Positions 7,733 through 17,305 of a DNA stretch of 64,000 bases are shown piece after piece. The translations under genes and the position numbers were made by a program. Location: positions 1-64,000 of the forward strand of contig NZ_JABMKZ010000033.1 in the NCBI RefSeq assembly GCF_013204855.1. Reading direction: 5' to 3'. The notes below the pieces were generated by a model, which saw only the letters and a list, made by a program, of their open reading frames with translations, was not told the origin of the DNA and made no database searches. The first letter of the stretch is position 1. Every line of letters begins with the position of its first letter. The stretch is from Paenibacillus alba (GTDB taxonomy: Bacteria; Bacillota; Bacilli; Paenibacillales; NBRC-103111).

Positions 7733-8446
7733 GTGTCAGATGAACGATTAGCAGTGCTCAACGTACATATTGATCAAGCCGGCTATGATGAACAGCCGGA
7801 TACGATTAAGCAGATTCATTTTGATGTGAAGCAAGGAGAATTGGTCGGGCTGCTCGGGCCCAATGGAGCAGGGAAGAGCACGACGATCAAGAGTATCCTT
7901 GGCTTATTGAAGGATTTTAAAGGCAAAATATCGTTTATCGGCGAGCGAAAAAGCTATGCTTATATTCCGGAACATCCGATTTTGTATGATGAATTAACAC
8001 TTTGGGAGCATATGGAATTCGCGGCTTCCGTTTACGATCTGGATCGAGAGGTTTTCCTTGAGCGTGCGGATGATCTTCTGCATCGGTTTAGGCTGCTGGA
8101 TGAGAAGCATCAATTGCCTGGAAAGTTTTCCAAAGGGATGCAGCAGAAAATTATGCTGATTCTTGGCTTTTTGAACAAGCCGGATGTGTATATCGTGGAC
8201 GAGCCTTTCATAGGCTTGGATCCCAAAGCGATCAAGGATTTCTTAGGCATGTTAGAGGAAGAACGTAAACGCGGCGCAGGCATTCTGATGAGTACGCATG
8301 TGCTCGATACAGCAGAGCGTATATGCAGTTCGTTCGTGCTGCTATCAGGCGGCAGATTGGTAGCAAATGGAACACTGCAGGACATTCAACAGCAGTGCGG
8401 TATGCCGGACGCTCCTTTATTCGATTGTTTCCATTCCTTATTATGA
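7733..8446 (+). CDS. ecsA: ABC transporter ATP-binding protein, EcsA-like
   Basis: A 237-residue ATPase starting with GTG at 7733 (weak site GAAGGGTAGG). Walker A GLLGPNGAGKSTT, Walker B VYIVDEPFIGLD and the switch histidine in LMSTHVLD are present. The signature loop is degenerate (KFSKGMQQK rather than LSGGQ), as is usual in the EcsA group. The next gene, 16 nt downstream, is an EcsB-like membrane subunit. In Bacillus the Ecs transporter affects secretion, regulated intramembrane proteolysis and competence; its substrate is not firmly established. Confidence 0.85.
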   Translation: MSDERLAVLNVHIDQAGYDEQPDTIKQIHFDVKQGELVGLLGPNGAGKSTTIKSILGLLKDFKGKISFIGERKSYAYIPEHPILYDELTLWEHMEFAASVYDLDREVFLERADDLLHRFRLLDEKHQLPGKFSKGMQQKIMLILGFLNKPDVYIVDEPFIGLDPKAIKDFLGMLEEERKRGAGILMSTHVLDTAERICSSFVLLSGGRLVANGTLQDIQQQCGMPDAPLFDCFHSLL

Positions 8447-8462
8447 GAGGGGGACATCGTAA

Positions 8463-9683
8463 ATGAAGAGCAGCTTTCAGCTATTTAGTCGAAGAGTACG
8501 TTCTGATTGGCATTTCCAATATCGCGCCTTGCGAATGGCCGTGGATTGGATCATCGCGATTTATTTTGTAATACCGCTGATGATTGTGGCCGGTTATCAA
8601 TATATTTCTTGGTGGGGGACTCAGCCATCTTGGTTTAGTTGGATACCGTTAGGTTTGGTTACCGCGGTTTTCTATGTGTTCACGTGGCTTGGAACGATTC
8701 GTTACTTTGTTGAGGAGGGAGATCAGCTTTTCCTTCGGCAGAATCAGAAGTGGTTCCAGCATCTCATGCATCTGGGATATCGGTATTCGCTTGTTTTGCA
8801 AGGCGTTACTACGTTATTGCTAGTGCTTGTATTCCTACCTCTGCTGGTCCAAGCCGATTCCTTTAACCTGACGCAAGTGATTTGCTTGTGGCTGCTGACC
8901 TATCTTTTGAAAATAAACCTTGGTCTGCTACGTCAATTGCTTTCTCTGCGCATTCATGGGATTGTTCAATGGCTGGTACGAATTGTACTATTTGCGGGTC
9001 TTTATTTCCTGTATTACACGTTGGTGACGGAATTGACTGCTCAGATCTGGTATAGCTGGGTGGCTAATCTTGTTTTGCTTGTTCTGTTTATTTTCTTAAG
9101 CAAAATACGCATGCAAGAGAAGGGGGCTTTCCTGGCGGATATCGCCAGAGAGCGGGATGCGCGGTTTAGAATCGTCTCGCTGATGCTAATTCGTGTCGTC
9201 GAAAGAAAACGGAAATCAACGCGGAAATATCCGCTTTTCTTCGGAAGGTCCCAACGCTTGTTCAAGGGCAGGGGGGCGAGCAACGGTATCGCGGATTTGT
9301 TAACGAAATCGTTTTTCCGAAACGGTACCCAGTGGAAGCAATCGATCCAATTCGTCGTTGTGATCAGCGGTGTCATGTTTGTCCTGCCAGGACCTCTGAA
9401 AATTACGATCTGGATTTTGGCAGCCTGTCTATTAGCTTTTTGGAGAAAATCCTTCTGCAAGGGTGAATTAACAACACCGTTCCTGACCTTGTTCACACTG
9501 CCCGATACAGTGAAGCATCAAGCCCTGCAAACGACAATTCCGGTTCTCGTCTTGCCAGCGCTTATCCTCATCAGTTTGTTTACGGGAATTTCCTTCTTCA
9601 CTTGGTGGGGACCTATCGTGATGGTTGGGGCAGCATTCCCCCTTGCGTACGGGACTTCTAATGTGTTTACAAGCTGGTATTGA
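8463..9683 (+). CDS. ecsB: ABC transporter permease, EcsB-like
   Basis: 406 residues, close to the usual EcsB length, with eight or more hydrophobic segments in two clusters (residues 30-200 and 295-400) separated by a basic cytoplasmic loop. The conserved N-terminal stretch VEEGDQLFLRQNQKWF fits the EcsB family. It follows ecsA by 16 nt with RBS GAGAGGGGG. A strong bidirectional terminator lies just after it. Confidence 0.85.
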   Translation: MKSSFQLFSRRVRSDWHFQYRALRMAVDWIIAIYFVIPLMIVAGYQYISWWGTQPSWFSWIPLGLVTAVFYVFTWLGTIRYFVEEGDQLFLRQNQKWFQHLMHLGYRYSLVLQGVTTLLLVLVFLPLLVQADSFNLTQVICLWLLTYLLKINLGLLRQLLSLRIHGIVQWLVRIVLFAGLYFLYYTLVTELTAQIWYSWVANLVLLVLFIFLSKIRMQEKGAFLADIARERDARFRIVSLMLIRVVERKRKSTRKYPLFFGRSQRLFKGRGASNGIADLLTKSFFRNGTQWKQSIQFVVVISGVMFVLPGPLKITIWILAACLLAFWRKSFCKGELTTPFLTLFTLPDTVKHQALQTTIPVLVLPALILISLFTGISFFTWWGPIVMVGAAFPLAYGTSNVFTSWY

Positions 9684-9695
9684 GTTCTAACAGAG

Positions 9696-9736
9696 AAAAA
9701 GCCATTTCATCTACGTTCAGATGAGATGGCTTTTTT
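9696..9736. terminator. Bidirectional intrinsic terminator
   Basis: AAAAAGCCAT-TTCATCT and AGATGAGATGGCTTTTTT form a long stem with A and T runs on both sides. It separates ecsB from the convergent aldo/keto reductase gene. Confidence 0.85.
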
Positions 9737-9739
9737 GTA

Positions 9740-10717
9740 TTACCAAGCGTAAGCTTGCGGCGCTGAACCGGGACCAGGGAAAATCTCGTCTAGCTTTTTC
9801 AATGTGGATTCATCCAGTACGATGTCCACTACGCGCAGTGTATTCTGGAACTGTTCAAGGGTTCGAGGGCCGATAATTGGAGCTGTCATCGCTGGGTGGA
9901 CAAGTGTCCATGCCAAGGCTACATTCGCTTCGTTCTCGCCGAGCTCCTTGCATAACGCCGCGAAGGCTTCCAGCTTTGCACGGTGCTTATTCACATTCTC
10001 AGCGTTGCTTGCTCTTCGGGAGCCTGGGACAGGGTTCAAGGCATTGCCGCTTAACAATCCGCCATCCAGAGGGCTCCAAGCAATGACGCCAATGCCGAGT
10101 TCTTCCGCGGCTGGCAATACTTCAAGCTCCGGCAGCCTGCAAAGCAAGCTGTATTTGTGCTGCTCCGAAATAAGGCCAAGGAAATGGCGGGCTTTAGCTT
10201 CATATTGCGCTTTCACAAGATCGCGGCCAGCGAAATTGCTTGAACCGACATAGCCGATTTTGCCTTGGTTGAGAGGAACTTGGAAGGCTTCCCAGAGCTC
10301 ATCCCACGAGACATTACGATCCACATGATGCATTTGATACAGCTCAATATGATCCGTTTGAAGACGGCGCAAAGAGGCATCCAAATGGCGGCGAAGCTTA
10401 TAAGCGGACAGACCGGCATCCCGATTGGGACCGTCGTTCGCATCATGCATATCGCCATAAAACTTGGTGGCTAGAACCGTTTTCTCCCTGCGGTTGCCAC
10501 CTTGTGCGAACCAGCGGCCGATAATTTCTTCCGTGCGTCCTGCATTCTCGCCCCAACCGTAAATATTAGCGGTATCGAAGAAGTTGATGCCTGCATCTAG
10601 TGCGGCATCCATGATGCGAAAAGCTTCCTGTTCATCTGTATCTACACCGAAATTCATCGTTCCTAAACATAATTGGCTGACTTTCAAGCCTGAGCGTCCC
10701 AAGTAACTGTACTTCAT
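9740..10717 (-). CDS. Aldo/keto reductase
   Basis: 325 residues. The start at 10717 has AGGAGGAGATAACT just upstream; the longer frame to 10750 does not. The N-terminus YSYLGRSGLKVSQLCLGTMNFG and the tetrad (Asp and Tyr in FFDTANIYGWGENAG, Lys in VLATKFYG, His in YQMHHVD) are intact. WSPLDGGLLSG and the C-terminal IIGPRTLEQFQNTL match the NADPH-type (YajO/Tas-like) subgroup. Physiological substrate unknown. An 11-bp perfect inverted repeat lies near its promoter and may be an operator. Confidence 0.9.
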   Translation of the reverse strand: MKYSYLGRSGLKVSQLCLGTMNFGVDTDEQEAFRIMDAALDAGINFFDTANIYGWGENAGRTEEIIGRWFAQGGNRREKTVLATKFYGDMHDANDGPNRDAGLSAYKLRRHLDASLRRLQTDHIELYQMHHVDRNVSWDELWEAFQVPLNQGKIGYVGSSNFAGRDLVKAQYEAKARHFLGLISEQHKYSLLCRLPELEVLPAAEELGIGVIAWSPLDGGLLSGNALNPVPGSRRASNAENVNKHRAKLEAFAALCKELGENEANVALAWTLVHPAMTAPIIGPRTLEQFQNTLRVVDIVLDESTLKKLDEIFPGPGSAPQAYAW

Positions 10718-10773
10718 AGTTATCTCCTCCTGGTACAAGTTTCTATCCATTTAAATATAACCGATAAGAAGGG

Positions 10774-10799
10774 GCATCAAAAGTACGCACTTTTGATGC
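10774..10799 (-). promoter_or_regulatory. Perfect inverted repeat upstream of the aldo/keto reductase
   Basis: GCATCAAAAGT (10774-10784) and ACTTTTGATGC (10789-10799) around ACGC. Read on the minus strand it overlaps a plausible TTGATG -35 box of the gene starting at 10717, so it could be an operator; without a T run it is a poor terminator for the GntR gene. Confidence 0.45.
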
Positions 10800-10855
10800 A
10801 GATAGTATGGAAAGTGTTATCTACTTACCTGGAAGTTAGTAAGCCTACTGGCTAT

Positions 10856-11563
10856 CTATTCACGCTTAATAAAAAATTTAAAGACGCTATTTTTCAAATA
10901 GTCCAAAGAATAAAAAATAGGCTTATCGTTATCATCAAAATGGAGCTGTTTCAACAAAATGATCTCGCTGCCAAGCACCTCTATCGCGTTCTGATCCATT
11001 TCTTGGGAATTGTTTAATGCACAGATTTCCGTCATGGCATAAGCAATATGAATGCCCATCTTGCTTTGGAGAAAATCAAAAATAGCGCCCGAAAACTCCC
11101 CATCCAAATGATCTTGGACCAAGCTTTGTGGAAAGATATTATAATAAAACGCCACTTTGTTGCCATTCGCTGTACGCGAACGCTCCAGAATGACAACGGG
11201 TTCGTCAATGAGCAGTTGTTTTTTCCAATCTTCCTCCGGCTCACGCGTGTAGAGCTTGATGTCGGATTCGCTTTCCAGAAAGCCCTGATTTTTGATCATC
11301 TGACCGACACTTTGCAGTTTGCTGAGCGGATGGATAATGAATTCAGATCGCGTGTTGACATAGGTTCCAACGCCGTTTTTGCTGATGAGAACCTTTTCAC
11401 GTTGAAGCATCTTAAGCGCTTCGCGAAGCGTTGGACGGCTTACTGCGAATTTCTTTGCCAGCTCGGGCTCGGAGGGAAGCTTTTCCCCTGGCTTGAGCTC
11501 GCCTTCGTTGATGCTTCTTTCGAGTTCCTCTTTGACCTTGAGGTATAGCAATTTCTTTTCCAA
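10856..11563 (-). CDS. GntR family transcriptional regulator, HutC/UTRA subfamily
   Basis: 235 residues from TTG at 11563. The N-terminal winged helix is canonical: LKPGEKLPSEPELAKKFAVSR followed by PTLREALKMLQREKVL. The rest is a UTRA ligand-binding domain (residues 70-235; LLIDEPVVILERSRTANG, FYYNIFPQSLV). HutC-type regulators usually sense small metabolites of the adjacent pathway, including phosphonate and sugar-phosphate intermediates. It is divergent from the NPP1-like/ABC cluster, and identical 13-bp sites lie at both divergent promoters. Confidence 0.9.
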   Translation of the reverse strand: MEKKLLYLKVKEELERSINEGELKPGEKLPSEPELAKKFAVSRPTLREALKMLQREKVLISKNGVGTYVNTRSEFIIHPLSKLQSVGQMIKNQGFLESESDIKLYTREPEEDWKKQLLIDEPVVILERSRTANGNKVAFYYNIFPQSLVQDHLDGEFSGAIFDFLQSKMGIHIAYAMTEICALNNSQEMDQNAIEVLGSEIILLKQLHFDDNDKPIFYSLDYLKNSVFKFFIKRE

Positions 11564-11623
11564 ATTTCAGCGATTCCTCTCCGTAAATGTGATCGAATTC
11601 GGGTAAAGCATGCTCTAAATCTA

Positions 11624-11793
11624 ATGCTGTCTGACAACTCAAGTGTATCACAACCTTGTTTTTTTGAACAACTATTATCTTGTCCTATTGCCCGAATACC
11701 TTGATAGACGGCGTTATCTACACAATTATTTAACATTAGATTCATTGACACTGCGAAGCGAAAGTCCCTATAATTTGAGATGTCAGACAGCAT
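11624..11793. promoter_or_regulatory. Divergent promoter region with paired GntR operator candidates
   Basis: ATGCTGTCTGACA (11624-11636) and its exact reverse complement TGTCAGACAGCAT (11781-11793) stand at the two ends of the intergenic region; the core is TGTCnGACA. The plus promoter is TTGACA (11745-11750), 18 nt, TATAAT (11769-11774). The minus promoter is TTGTTC, 18 nt, TACACT (11647-11642). Each operator candidate starts 6-7 nt after its -10 box, at the expected start site of transcription. Confidence 0.65.
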
Positions 11794-11936
11794 GAACGAT
11801 ATGCGGAGATGAGGAAAGGAGGCTTTCGCAAATGATGCGGAAATGATTCTGTACAGTCGATTTTCTGGCAGATGAGGGTAAGCATGACGGCTATTCTGAA
11901 TTGAAAATAACTTCATTATCGGAGGGACATTATTTT

Positions 11937-13271
11937 ATGAAGAAAATAGTTCTGAGTGTTATGACCGCACTTACATTGGTCGTTCCTTTCTTAAGTGGTG
12001 GCACCACGACACAAGCCGCAAGTTATTCGGATTTGGCTGCTCACTGGGCTCCGCAAATTTACCAAGATGTGAATGCCGATCTTGATGTAAGAGCTGACTT
12101 TATTACGAATTTCAACTACGACGGTGATTATCTGGCTCGAAACAACTGGGATAATCTGAACAACTACAATGAAAATGCCTATGTTTATTACAAGGTAGCA
12201 GAGACAACTACGCACTATTTTATTGAGTATGATTTGTTCCACGCCAGAGATGATGCTTACACAAGACCGCTTGATGCCCATGAAAATGATCTTGAAGGCT
12301 TGTTCCTTGTCATCAAAAAAGACGGATCTACCTATGGAACGTTCCAGTTGATGGAGACAATGGCGCATAACCAATGGTACGACTATACGAATGATCCAAG
12401 CATTACTTCGGGCTCAGACAACGTGGATGGCGGCGTGCTTTTTGACGGAAGTCACCCCAAAGTTTTCTGCCAGGCGAACGGACAAAGCCCAAGCGGCGGA
12501 CATGGCGTGAAGGCCTATGATGGATCCAGTGCTCCCGGCGGGGATGGCATCGTCTATGACTACACAGGTACTGCTCAGTTTCCGACAGCGACATCCGGCA
12601 GCTATACGAACCACTATGGATATGCCTTAATCGAGTGGGGCGATCTTTGGAGCCGAAGAAATGATCCTAACATTTTTGCTTCATGGGGAACCTTTGCCGG
12701 TGATAATCACACACCTAACTCGGCCAACGCACCGTGGGGCTGGGATGATAGCGACGATGGTCCAGCTTTGCAAGGGATGAACTGGTCCGATCCGGCTCAC
12801 CAAGTCGATGTGCATCTGAACGGTTTAGGCAATTTCTCACATAACTATGTGTTTAATCCCTACTATTCTCATAAAATCGTTCTGACCAACGCACAAAGCT
12901 TGGAAGACCGCGATCCGTTCGGCGGGAAAAGCGATATTTTTATCAAAGCCTATGTGAATGGTCAAGGTCAGACGGATGCAAGATTCTGGAAGAAAAATGA
13001 TGCGCCGAAAAATCAATCATACAACATCATTTTTGGGGCTAACGATGCAGAGTTCGGGCCTAACTTCTCTGAAAGCTACAACACGGTTTATGTAGCCAAA
13101 CCATCCAACACCAATGTGGAAATTCATGTTTATGATTCAGACGGAACCTCTGGTGATGATGATATGGGCTATGTCTCAGCCGTGATAGCACCGGGTAATA
13201 CAATGACTTGGAACAATGCCGTGACCAGCAATGGACAGGCCAAAGTAACGGCAACCGTGACAGCTCAATAA
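11937..13271 (+). CDS. Secreted NPP1/Vps62-like protein with C2-like C-terminal domain
   Basis: 444 residues. A Sec signal peptide (MKKIVLSVMTALTLVVPFLS, cleavage probably after TTTQA) directs export. Residues 35-300 resemble necrosis-inducing NPP1/Vps62-type proteins: the key acidic-histidine motif appears as HENDLEG at residues 115-121, comparable to GHRHDWE of NPP1, and probably binds a metal ion. Residues 320-440 contain KIVLTNAQSLEDRDPFGGKSD, a pattern like a calcium-binding C2 domain. RBS CGGAGGG is 8 nt upstream. It is the first gene behind the divergent promoter, followed by an ABC transporter. A role at membranes or on phospholipid-like substrates is inference. Confidence 0.65.
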   Translation: MKKIVLSVMTALTLVVPFLSGGTTTQAASYSDLAAHWAPQIYQDVNADLDVRADFITNFNYDGDYLARNNWDNLNNYNENAYVYYKVAETTTHYFIEYDLFHARDDAYTRPLDAHENDLEGLFLVIKKDGSTYGTFQLMETMAHNQWYDYTNDPSITSGSDNVDGGVLFDGSHPKVFCQANGQSPSGGHGVKAYDGSSAPGGDGIVYDYTGTAQFPTATSGSYTNHYGYALIEWGDLWSRRNDPNIFASWGTFAGDNHTPNSANAPWGWDDSDDGPALQGMNWSDPAHQVDVHLNGLGNFSHNYVFNPYYSHKIVLTNAQSLEDRDPFGGKSDIFIKAYVNGQGQTDARFWKKNDAPKNQSYNIIFGANDAEFGPNFSESYNTVYVAKPSNTNVEIHVYDSDGTSGDDDMGYVSAVIAPGNTMTWNNAVTSNGQAKVTATVTAQ

Positions 13272-13312
13272 ATTCAATAAATAAGAGAGATAGATCTAAT
13301 AGGAGGATGGAC

Positions 13313-14428
13313 ATGTTTTTTCAGAAACCAAAAGCGCGCGTTATGAGTTTATCCATGGTCACATTATTCGCAATCACTACCGTCTTATCGGGGTGCGGGA
13401 CTGCCAAAAACACGCAGACAACGGCAGCATCAGCTGCTCCTGCAAGTGCGGCAAGCAGCGAAGCTGCCAAACCCTCGAAAGCTCCAGAGTCCAAAAAGCT
13501 GGTAGTCTATGCGGCATTAAATGAAGATGATATCGTCCAAATTAAAAAGAAGTTTCAAGAAGATACAGGGATTGATATCGAATATATCCGTCTAAATGGC
13601 GCAGGTGATGCCAGTACCCGCATTCAAGCTGAAAAAGCGAATCCGCAAGCAGACATTTTCGTCGGAGGGTCCGTTGAGTTTTACGAGCCTTTGGCTCAGC
13701 AAGGCTTGCTAGAGAAATACAGCTCCCCGAATGCCAAGGATATCGATGCGAAATTTAATGATCCGAAAGGCTTCTGGCAAGGCTGGTATATGGGCGTTCT
13801 GGGTATCGTGCTTAACAAAGATAGATTTCAAAAGGAGCTGGCTCCCAAAGGCGTCAAAGAACCAGCGACTTGGGACGATTTGTTGGATCCTAATTACAAA
13901 GGTCTTTTCCTTACATCCAATCCAGCGACAGCGGGTGGCGGCTACATTTTTATAGCGGATCAATTGTTCCGATTGGGTGAGGATAAGGGTTGGGATTATC
14001 TCAAGAAACTAAATGCGAATGTGCATCATTATACGCCGGCTGCAGGCGATGGCATTACGCTTACCGCTACAGGAGAATTCGTTGCCGCCATGTCTTGGGC
14101 TCATGATATTGTGAAATCCGCCAAAAAAGGTTACCCGATCAAAGTTATCGTTCCTGAGCAAACGGCGTTTGAAATCGGTGGCGTTGGTGTTGTTAAAGGC
14201 GGAGCGAACACGGAAAATGCCAAGAAATTCGTTGATTGGCTGTTAACGAAGCCGGTTGGAGAAATGAATACACAAATGTCCAATCGCTACTCTGTTAGAA
14301 AAGACGTTGCGCCTCCTGACGGCATGATCAAGATTGAGGATGTAAAGCTTGTTAATTATGACAGAGACAAGGCATCTTCGATGAAAGCCGATGTTGTGAA
14401 GAAATTTACAGAAATGACAGGCAAGTAA
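13313..14428 (+). CDS. ABC transporter substrate-binding lipoprotein, AfuA/FbpA-type
   Basis: 371 residues with a lipoprotein signal (lipobox LSGC). The start at 13313 follows AGGAGG by 6 nt. The mature part is a periplasmic-binding-protein type 2 fold: LVVYAALNEDDIVQIKKKF, DIFVGGSVEFYEPLAQQGLLEKY and GVVKGGANTENAKKFVDWL. This family includes ferric-ion binders but also binders of 2-aminoethylphosphonate and sugar phosphates. I see no paired Tyr motif typical of FbpA and no Fur box near the operon, so an organophosphate ligand is likelier than iron. Confidence 0.85.
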   Translation: MFFQKPKARVMSLSMVTLFAITTVLSGCGTAKNTQTTAASAAPASAASSEAAKPSKAPESKKLVVYAALNEDDIVQIKKKFQEDTGIDIEYIRLNGAGDASTRIQAEKANPQADIFVGGSVEFYEPLAQQGLLEKYSSPNAKDIDAKFNDPKGFWQGWYMGVLGIVLNKDRFQKELAPKGVKEPATWDDLLDPNYKGLFLTSNPATAGGGYIFIADQLFRLGEDKGWDYLKKLNANVHHYTPAAGDGITLTATGEFVAAMSWAHDIVKSAKKGYPIKVIVPEQTAFEIGGVGVVKGGANTENAKKFVDWLLTKPVGEMNTQMSNRYSVRKDVAPPDGMIKIEDVKLVNYDRDKASSMKADVVKKFTEMTGK

Positions 14429-14527
14429 ACCATTAAGTTTAAGTATCCAACAAAACATGACACCTCCTCTTGCCGCAAATCGGCCAGGGGCAGGTGCATG
14501 TTGATAACCGAAAGGTGTGGGGAGTGC

Positions 14528-16174
14528 TTGATTTCAACGACTATCAAAGACACCTGGGCAGAAATGAAGAAGTTAAGAAGCGAGCCTGTCTTAGCTATAG
14601 GTGTGGCAATTATCGTTCTAATTGCTTGTTATTTTGTCATTTGGCCTATTGTGAAGGTCATCAGTTTTTCTAGGTTAGAGGATTATTTGAAGCTCATTAC
14701 GTATCCAAGGTGGTATCGCGCTGCCTGGCATAGTTTATTCATGACCGTGATATCGACGGTTTCCTGTACGATTGTCGCTTTTGTTTTTGCCTATACGATC
14801 ACAAGATTGAAAGTTCCGTTTAAACCGCTCTTCCGTTTTATCACGCTGCTACCGATCGTGTCACCTCCGTTTATTGTAGCTTTGTCTTACATCCTGCTCT
14901 TTGGTGGACAAGGTATTATTTCTAAATATATTTTGCACGTTAAAATTGATATTTACGGCTGGCACGGCTTATGGCTGGTTCAGACGATGACCTTTTTTCC
15001 TTATGCGTACGCGGTTATTCATGGCGTGATGAAATCGACCTCCGTCAATTTGGAGTATGCGGCTTATAACATGGGAGCTACCCATTTCCAAGTATTCAAA
15101 AATGTTTTTCTGCCTTTGTGCAGACCGGGCTTGGCAGGCGGAGCACTGATTGCAGCAATGAACGTGCTGGCTGATTTTGGGAATCCAATGATTATTGCCG
15201 GCAATTTCAATGTCCTGCCAACGGAGGCTTATATGCAGATGTCCGGGTTATTTGATTTGAATTCGGCTGCCGTTCTTTCAACCGCTCTTTTGCTGCCGGC
15301 ATTAGGCTTGTTCGTATGGAACCGAGTATGGGTTGGCCAACGATCCTACGTTACCGTAACGGGGAAGGATACATCTTTGGAGCATTATCCAATACCATCT
15401 GCGGTTAAATGGGGATTGTTTGCATGCTGCATGCTGATTACACTCATCGTACTTGCTGTTTACGGCGTGTTGTTTTATGGCGCATTTACGAAGACGTGGG
15501 GTTACGACTGGTCCTTCACCTTACAAAATATCCATTACGTTGAAGCGAAGGGCAGAGAGATTTGGAATAGCTTAAAATATGCTCTGCTCGCTTCATTGGC
15601 AGCTGGATTGTTTGCCCTTCCGCTTGCTTATATTGTTCAAAGAAAACGTATTGGCATCAACCGTTTGCTTGATTTTCTGGCTATCTTGCCTGGCGCTGTT
15701 CCGGGAATCTTTTTAGGACTTGGCTTCGCCATGGCTTTTAATGAGAAACCGTTCCTGCTTACGGGTACTTCACTTATCATGATTCTGGCGCTTATGTTCT
15801 GGAATTTACCTACCTGCTATAGTGCGAGTCTTGCAGGACTTCAACAGATCAGCGGAGCACTCGAAGAGGCATCGCTTAATCTGGGCATGAACAGCTTGGC
15901 AACGCTCAGAAGGATTGTGCTTCCGTTATTGAAAGGACCGTTCATTTCGGGAATCGTAGTGTCGTTTCTTCGATCAGTAACTTGTCTAAGCGTTATCATT
16001 TTTATTTATTCAGCGAAAACCTCTGTAGGCACAGTGTCTATACTTGGCTTGGTTCAGAACGGAGAATGGGGGAGTGCCTCGGCATTTACCGTTGTGCTGA
16101 TTTCCATCGCCTTTGCTGTGTTGTGCATAGCTCAGTATTTTTTCAGGAAACAAGGGAAATCGATAGAACTTTAA
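14528..16174 (+). CDS. ABC transporter permease, fused two-domain type
   Basis: About 548 residues with roughly 12 membrane segments in two homologous halves, each ending in the permease EAA-type loop (YAAYNMGATHFQVFKNVFLPLCRPG and EASLNLGMNSLATLRRIVLPLLKGP). This single-chain duplicated form is typical of the FbpB/AfuB/PhnT-U group. The start is uncertain: TTG at 14528 follows GGTGTGGGGAG closely, ATG at 14498 lacks a site, and ATG at 14564 is possible. It lies between the binding protein and the ATPase. Confidence 0.85.
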   Translation: MISTTIKDTWAEMKKLRSEPVLAIGVAIIVLIACYFVIWPIVKVISFSRLEDYLKLITYPRWYRAAWHSLFMTVISTVSCTIVAFVFAYTITRLKVPFKPLFRFITLLPIVSPPFIVALSYILLFGGQGIISKYILHVKIDIYGWHGLWLVQTMTFFPYAYAVIHGVMKSTSVNLEYAAYNMGATHFQVFKNVFLPLCRPGLAGGALIAAMNVLADFGNPMIIAGNFNVLPTEAYMQMSGLFDLNSAAVLSTALLLPALGLFVWNRVWVGQRSYVTVTGKDTSLEHYPIPSAVKWGLFACCMLITLIVLAVYGVLFYGAFTKTWGYDWSFTLQNIHYVEAKGREIWNSLKYALLASLAAGLFALPLAYIVQRKRIGINRLLDFLAILPGAVPGIFLGLGFAMAFNEKPFLLTGTSLIMILALMFWNLPTCYSASLAGLQQISGALEEASLNLGMNSLATLRRIVLPLLKGPFISGIVVSFLRSVTCLSVIIFIYSAKTSVGTVSILGLVQNGEWGSASAFTVVLISIAFAVLCIAQYFFRKQGKSIEL

Positions 16175-16186
16175 GCGGAGGAAATC

Positions 16187-17269
16187 ATGAAGACAGAAGA
16201 ACCGATGATCCGAATTTCAAATGTATCCAAACGCTTTGGTGATTTCGAGGCGATTAGCCAAGTGTCGCTTGATATTCCTGTCGGCAGCTTCACTACGCTG
16301 CTTGGGCCAAGCGGCTGCGGCAAGACTACACTTATGCGTCTAATTGCCGGATTTTATGAGCCGGATGCCGGATCTATTTCGATACAAGGCAAAAACGTGA
16401 ATGGATTGCCGCCGTTCAAGCGGAATACACCGTTAGTTTTTCAAGAGTATGCGCTTTTTCCGCATATGACCGTTCAAGAAAACATTTCATATGGCTTGAA
16501 ATTGCAGAAGCTGTCCAAGCAAGAGGCCAAAGAGAAAGTAGAGGCTATGCTCAGCATGTTCGGGCTTCAGGGCTTGCAGGATAGACTGCCGAGAGCACTA
16601 AGCGGTGGGCAGCAGCAGCGTGTTGCCTTCGCCAGAGCGCTGATCATGGGGCAGCAGGTCCTGCTAATGGATGAACCCCTCAGCAATTTGGACGCCAAGA
16701 TGAGAGTCGAAGTCAGGAATGAATTGAGAGAGTTGCAGCAGCGTTTAGGGATAACCGCGATTTTTGTCACACACGATCAGGATGAAGCTTTGTCGATCTC
16801 GGACCGGATTGCTGTATTCAACAAAGGCCGTATCGGCCAAGTCGGCGATCCATGGGACATTTATTTCAAGCCGGAAAGCAAGTTTATCGCCGATTTCGTG
16901 GGGACCGCCAATTTTATAGATGGTGAAGTAACGGCTTTTGAAGATGAGGATTTGATTGTAAAATGCGGTTCGGACGTGTTCAGGGTGCATCAGAGTCACA
17001 CTTCCTTTCGCATAGGTGATCAGGTGACCTTAGTGATTAGGCCGGAATGCATCACAATCAGTGAAGATCCGGTTGCTGGGGACAATGTGTGGAGTGGCGA
17101 AATACAAAGGAGCAGCTTTTTGGGACGAATGATTCGATATTGGATTAACGCATCACCGCTGCAATGGATTGTAGATGATGCTAGTCCAAGCGTGAGAGGT
17201 TATCTGAAAGGGAACGTGTATGTGGGTTTGGATAAATATAAAATTCATTTACTGCCTTTCGAAAAATAG
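16187..17269 (+). CDS. ABC transporter ATP-binding protein, FbpC/PotA-type
   Basis: 360 residues with RBS GGAGGAAATC. All motifs are intact: Walker A LLGPSGCGKTTLMR, Q loop VFQEYALFPH, signature LSGGQQQRVAFARAL, Walker B VLLMDEPLSNLD and switch VTHDQDEAL. Residues 240-355 form a TOBE-like regulatory domain. It completes the transporter with the two preceding genes. Confidence 0.93.
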   Translation: MKTEEPMIRISNVSKRFGDFEAISQVSLDIPVGSFTTLLGPSGCGKTTLMRLIAGFYEPDAGSISIQGKNVNGLPPFKRNTPLVFQEYALFPHMTVQENISYGLKLQKLSKQEAKEKVEAMLSMFGLQGLQDRLPRALSGGQQQRVAFARALIMGQQVLLMDEPLSNLDAKMRVEVRNELRELQQRLGITAIFVTHDQDEALSISDRIAVFNKGRIGQVGDPWDIYFKPESKFIADFVGTANFIDGEVTAFEDEDLIVKCGSDVFRVHQSHTSFRIGDQVTLVIRPECITISEDPVAGDNVWSGEIQRSSFLGRMIRYWINASPLQWIVDDASPSVRGYLKGNVYVGLDKYKIHLLPFEK

Positions 17270-17305
17270 AAACATGCAAACTTACCCAAAAGAGGAGATT
17301 GGTAA

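Noticed and set aside
9804..10474. Plus-strand ORFs opposite the aldo/keto reductase
   Set aside because: Shadow frames of a well-supported gene, without ribosome sites or similarity.
10774..10799. Terminator for the GntR gene
   Set aside because: Perfect stem but no T run on the minus strand; an operator for the aldo/keto reductase is likelier.
13313..17269. Annotation as Fe(III) ABC transporter
   Set aside because: Family similarity alone; no Fur site, and the neighbours point to organophosphates.
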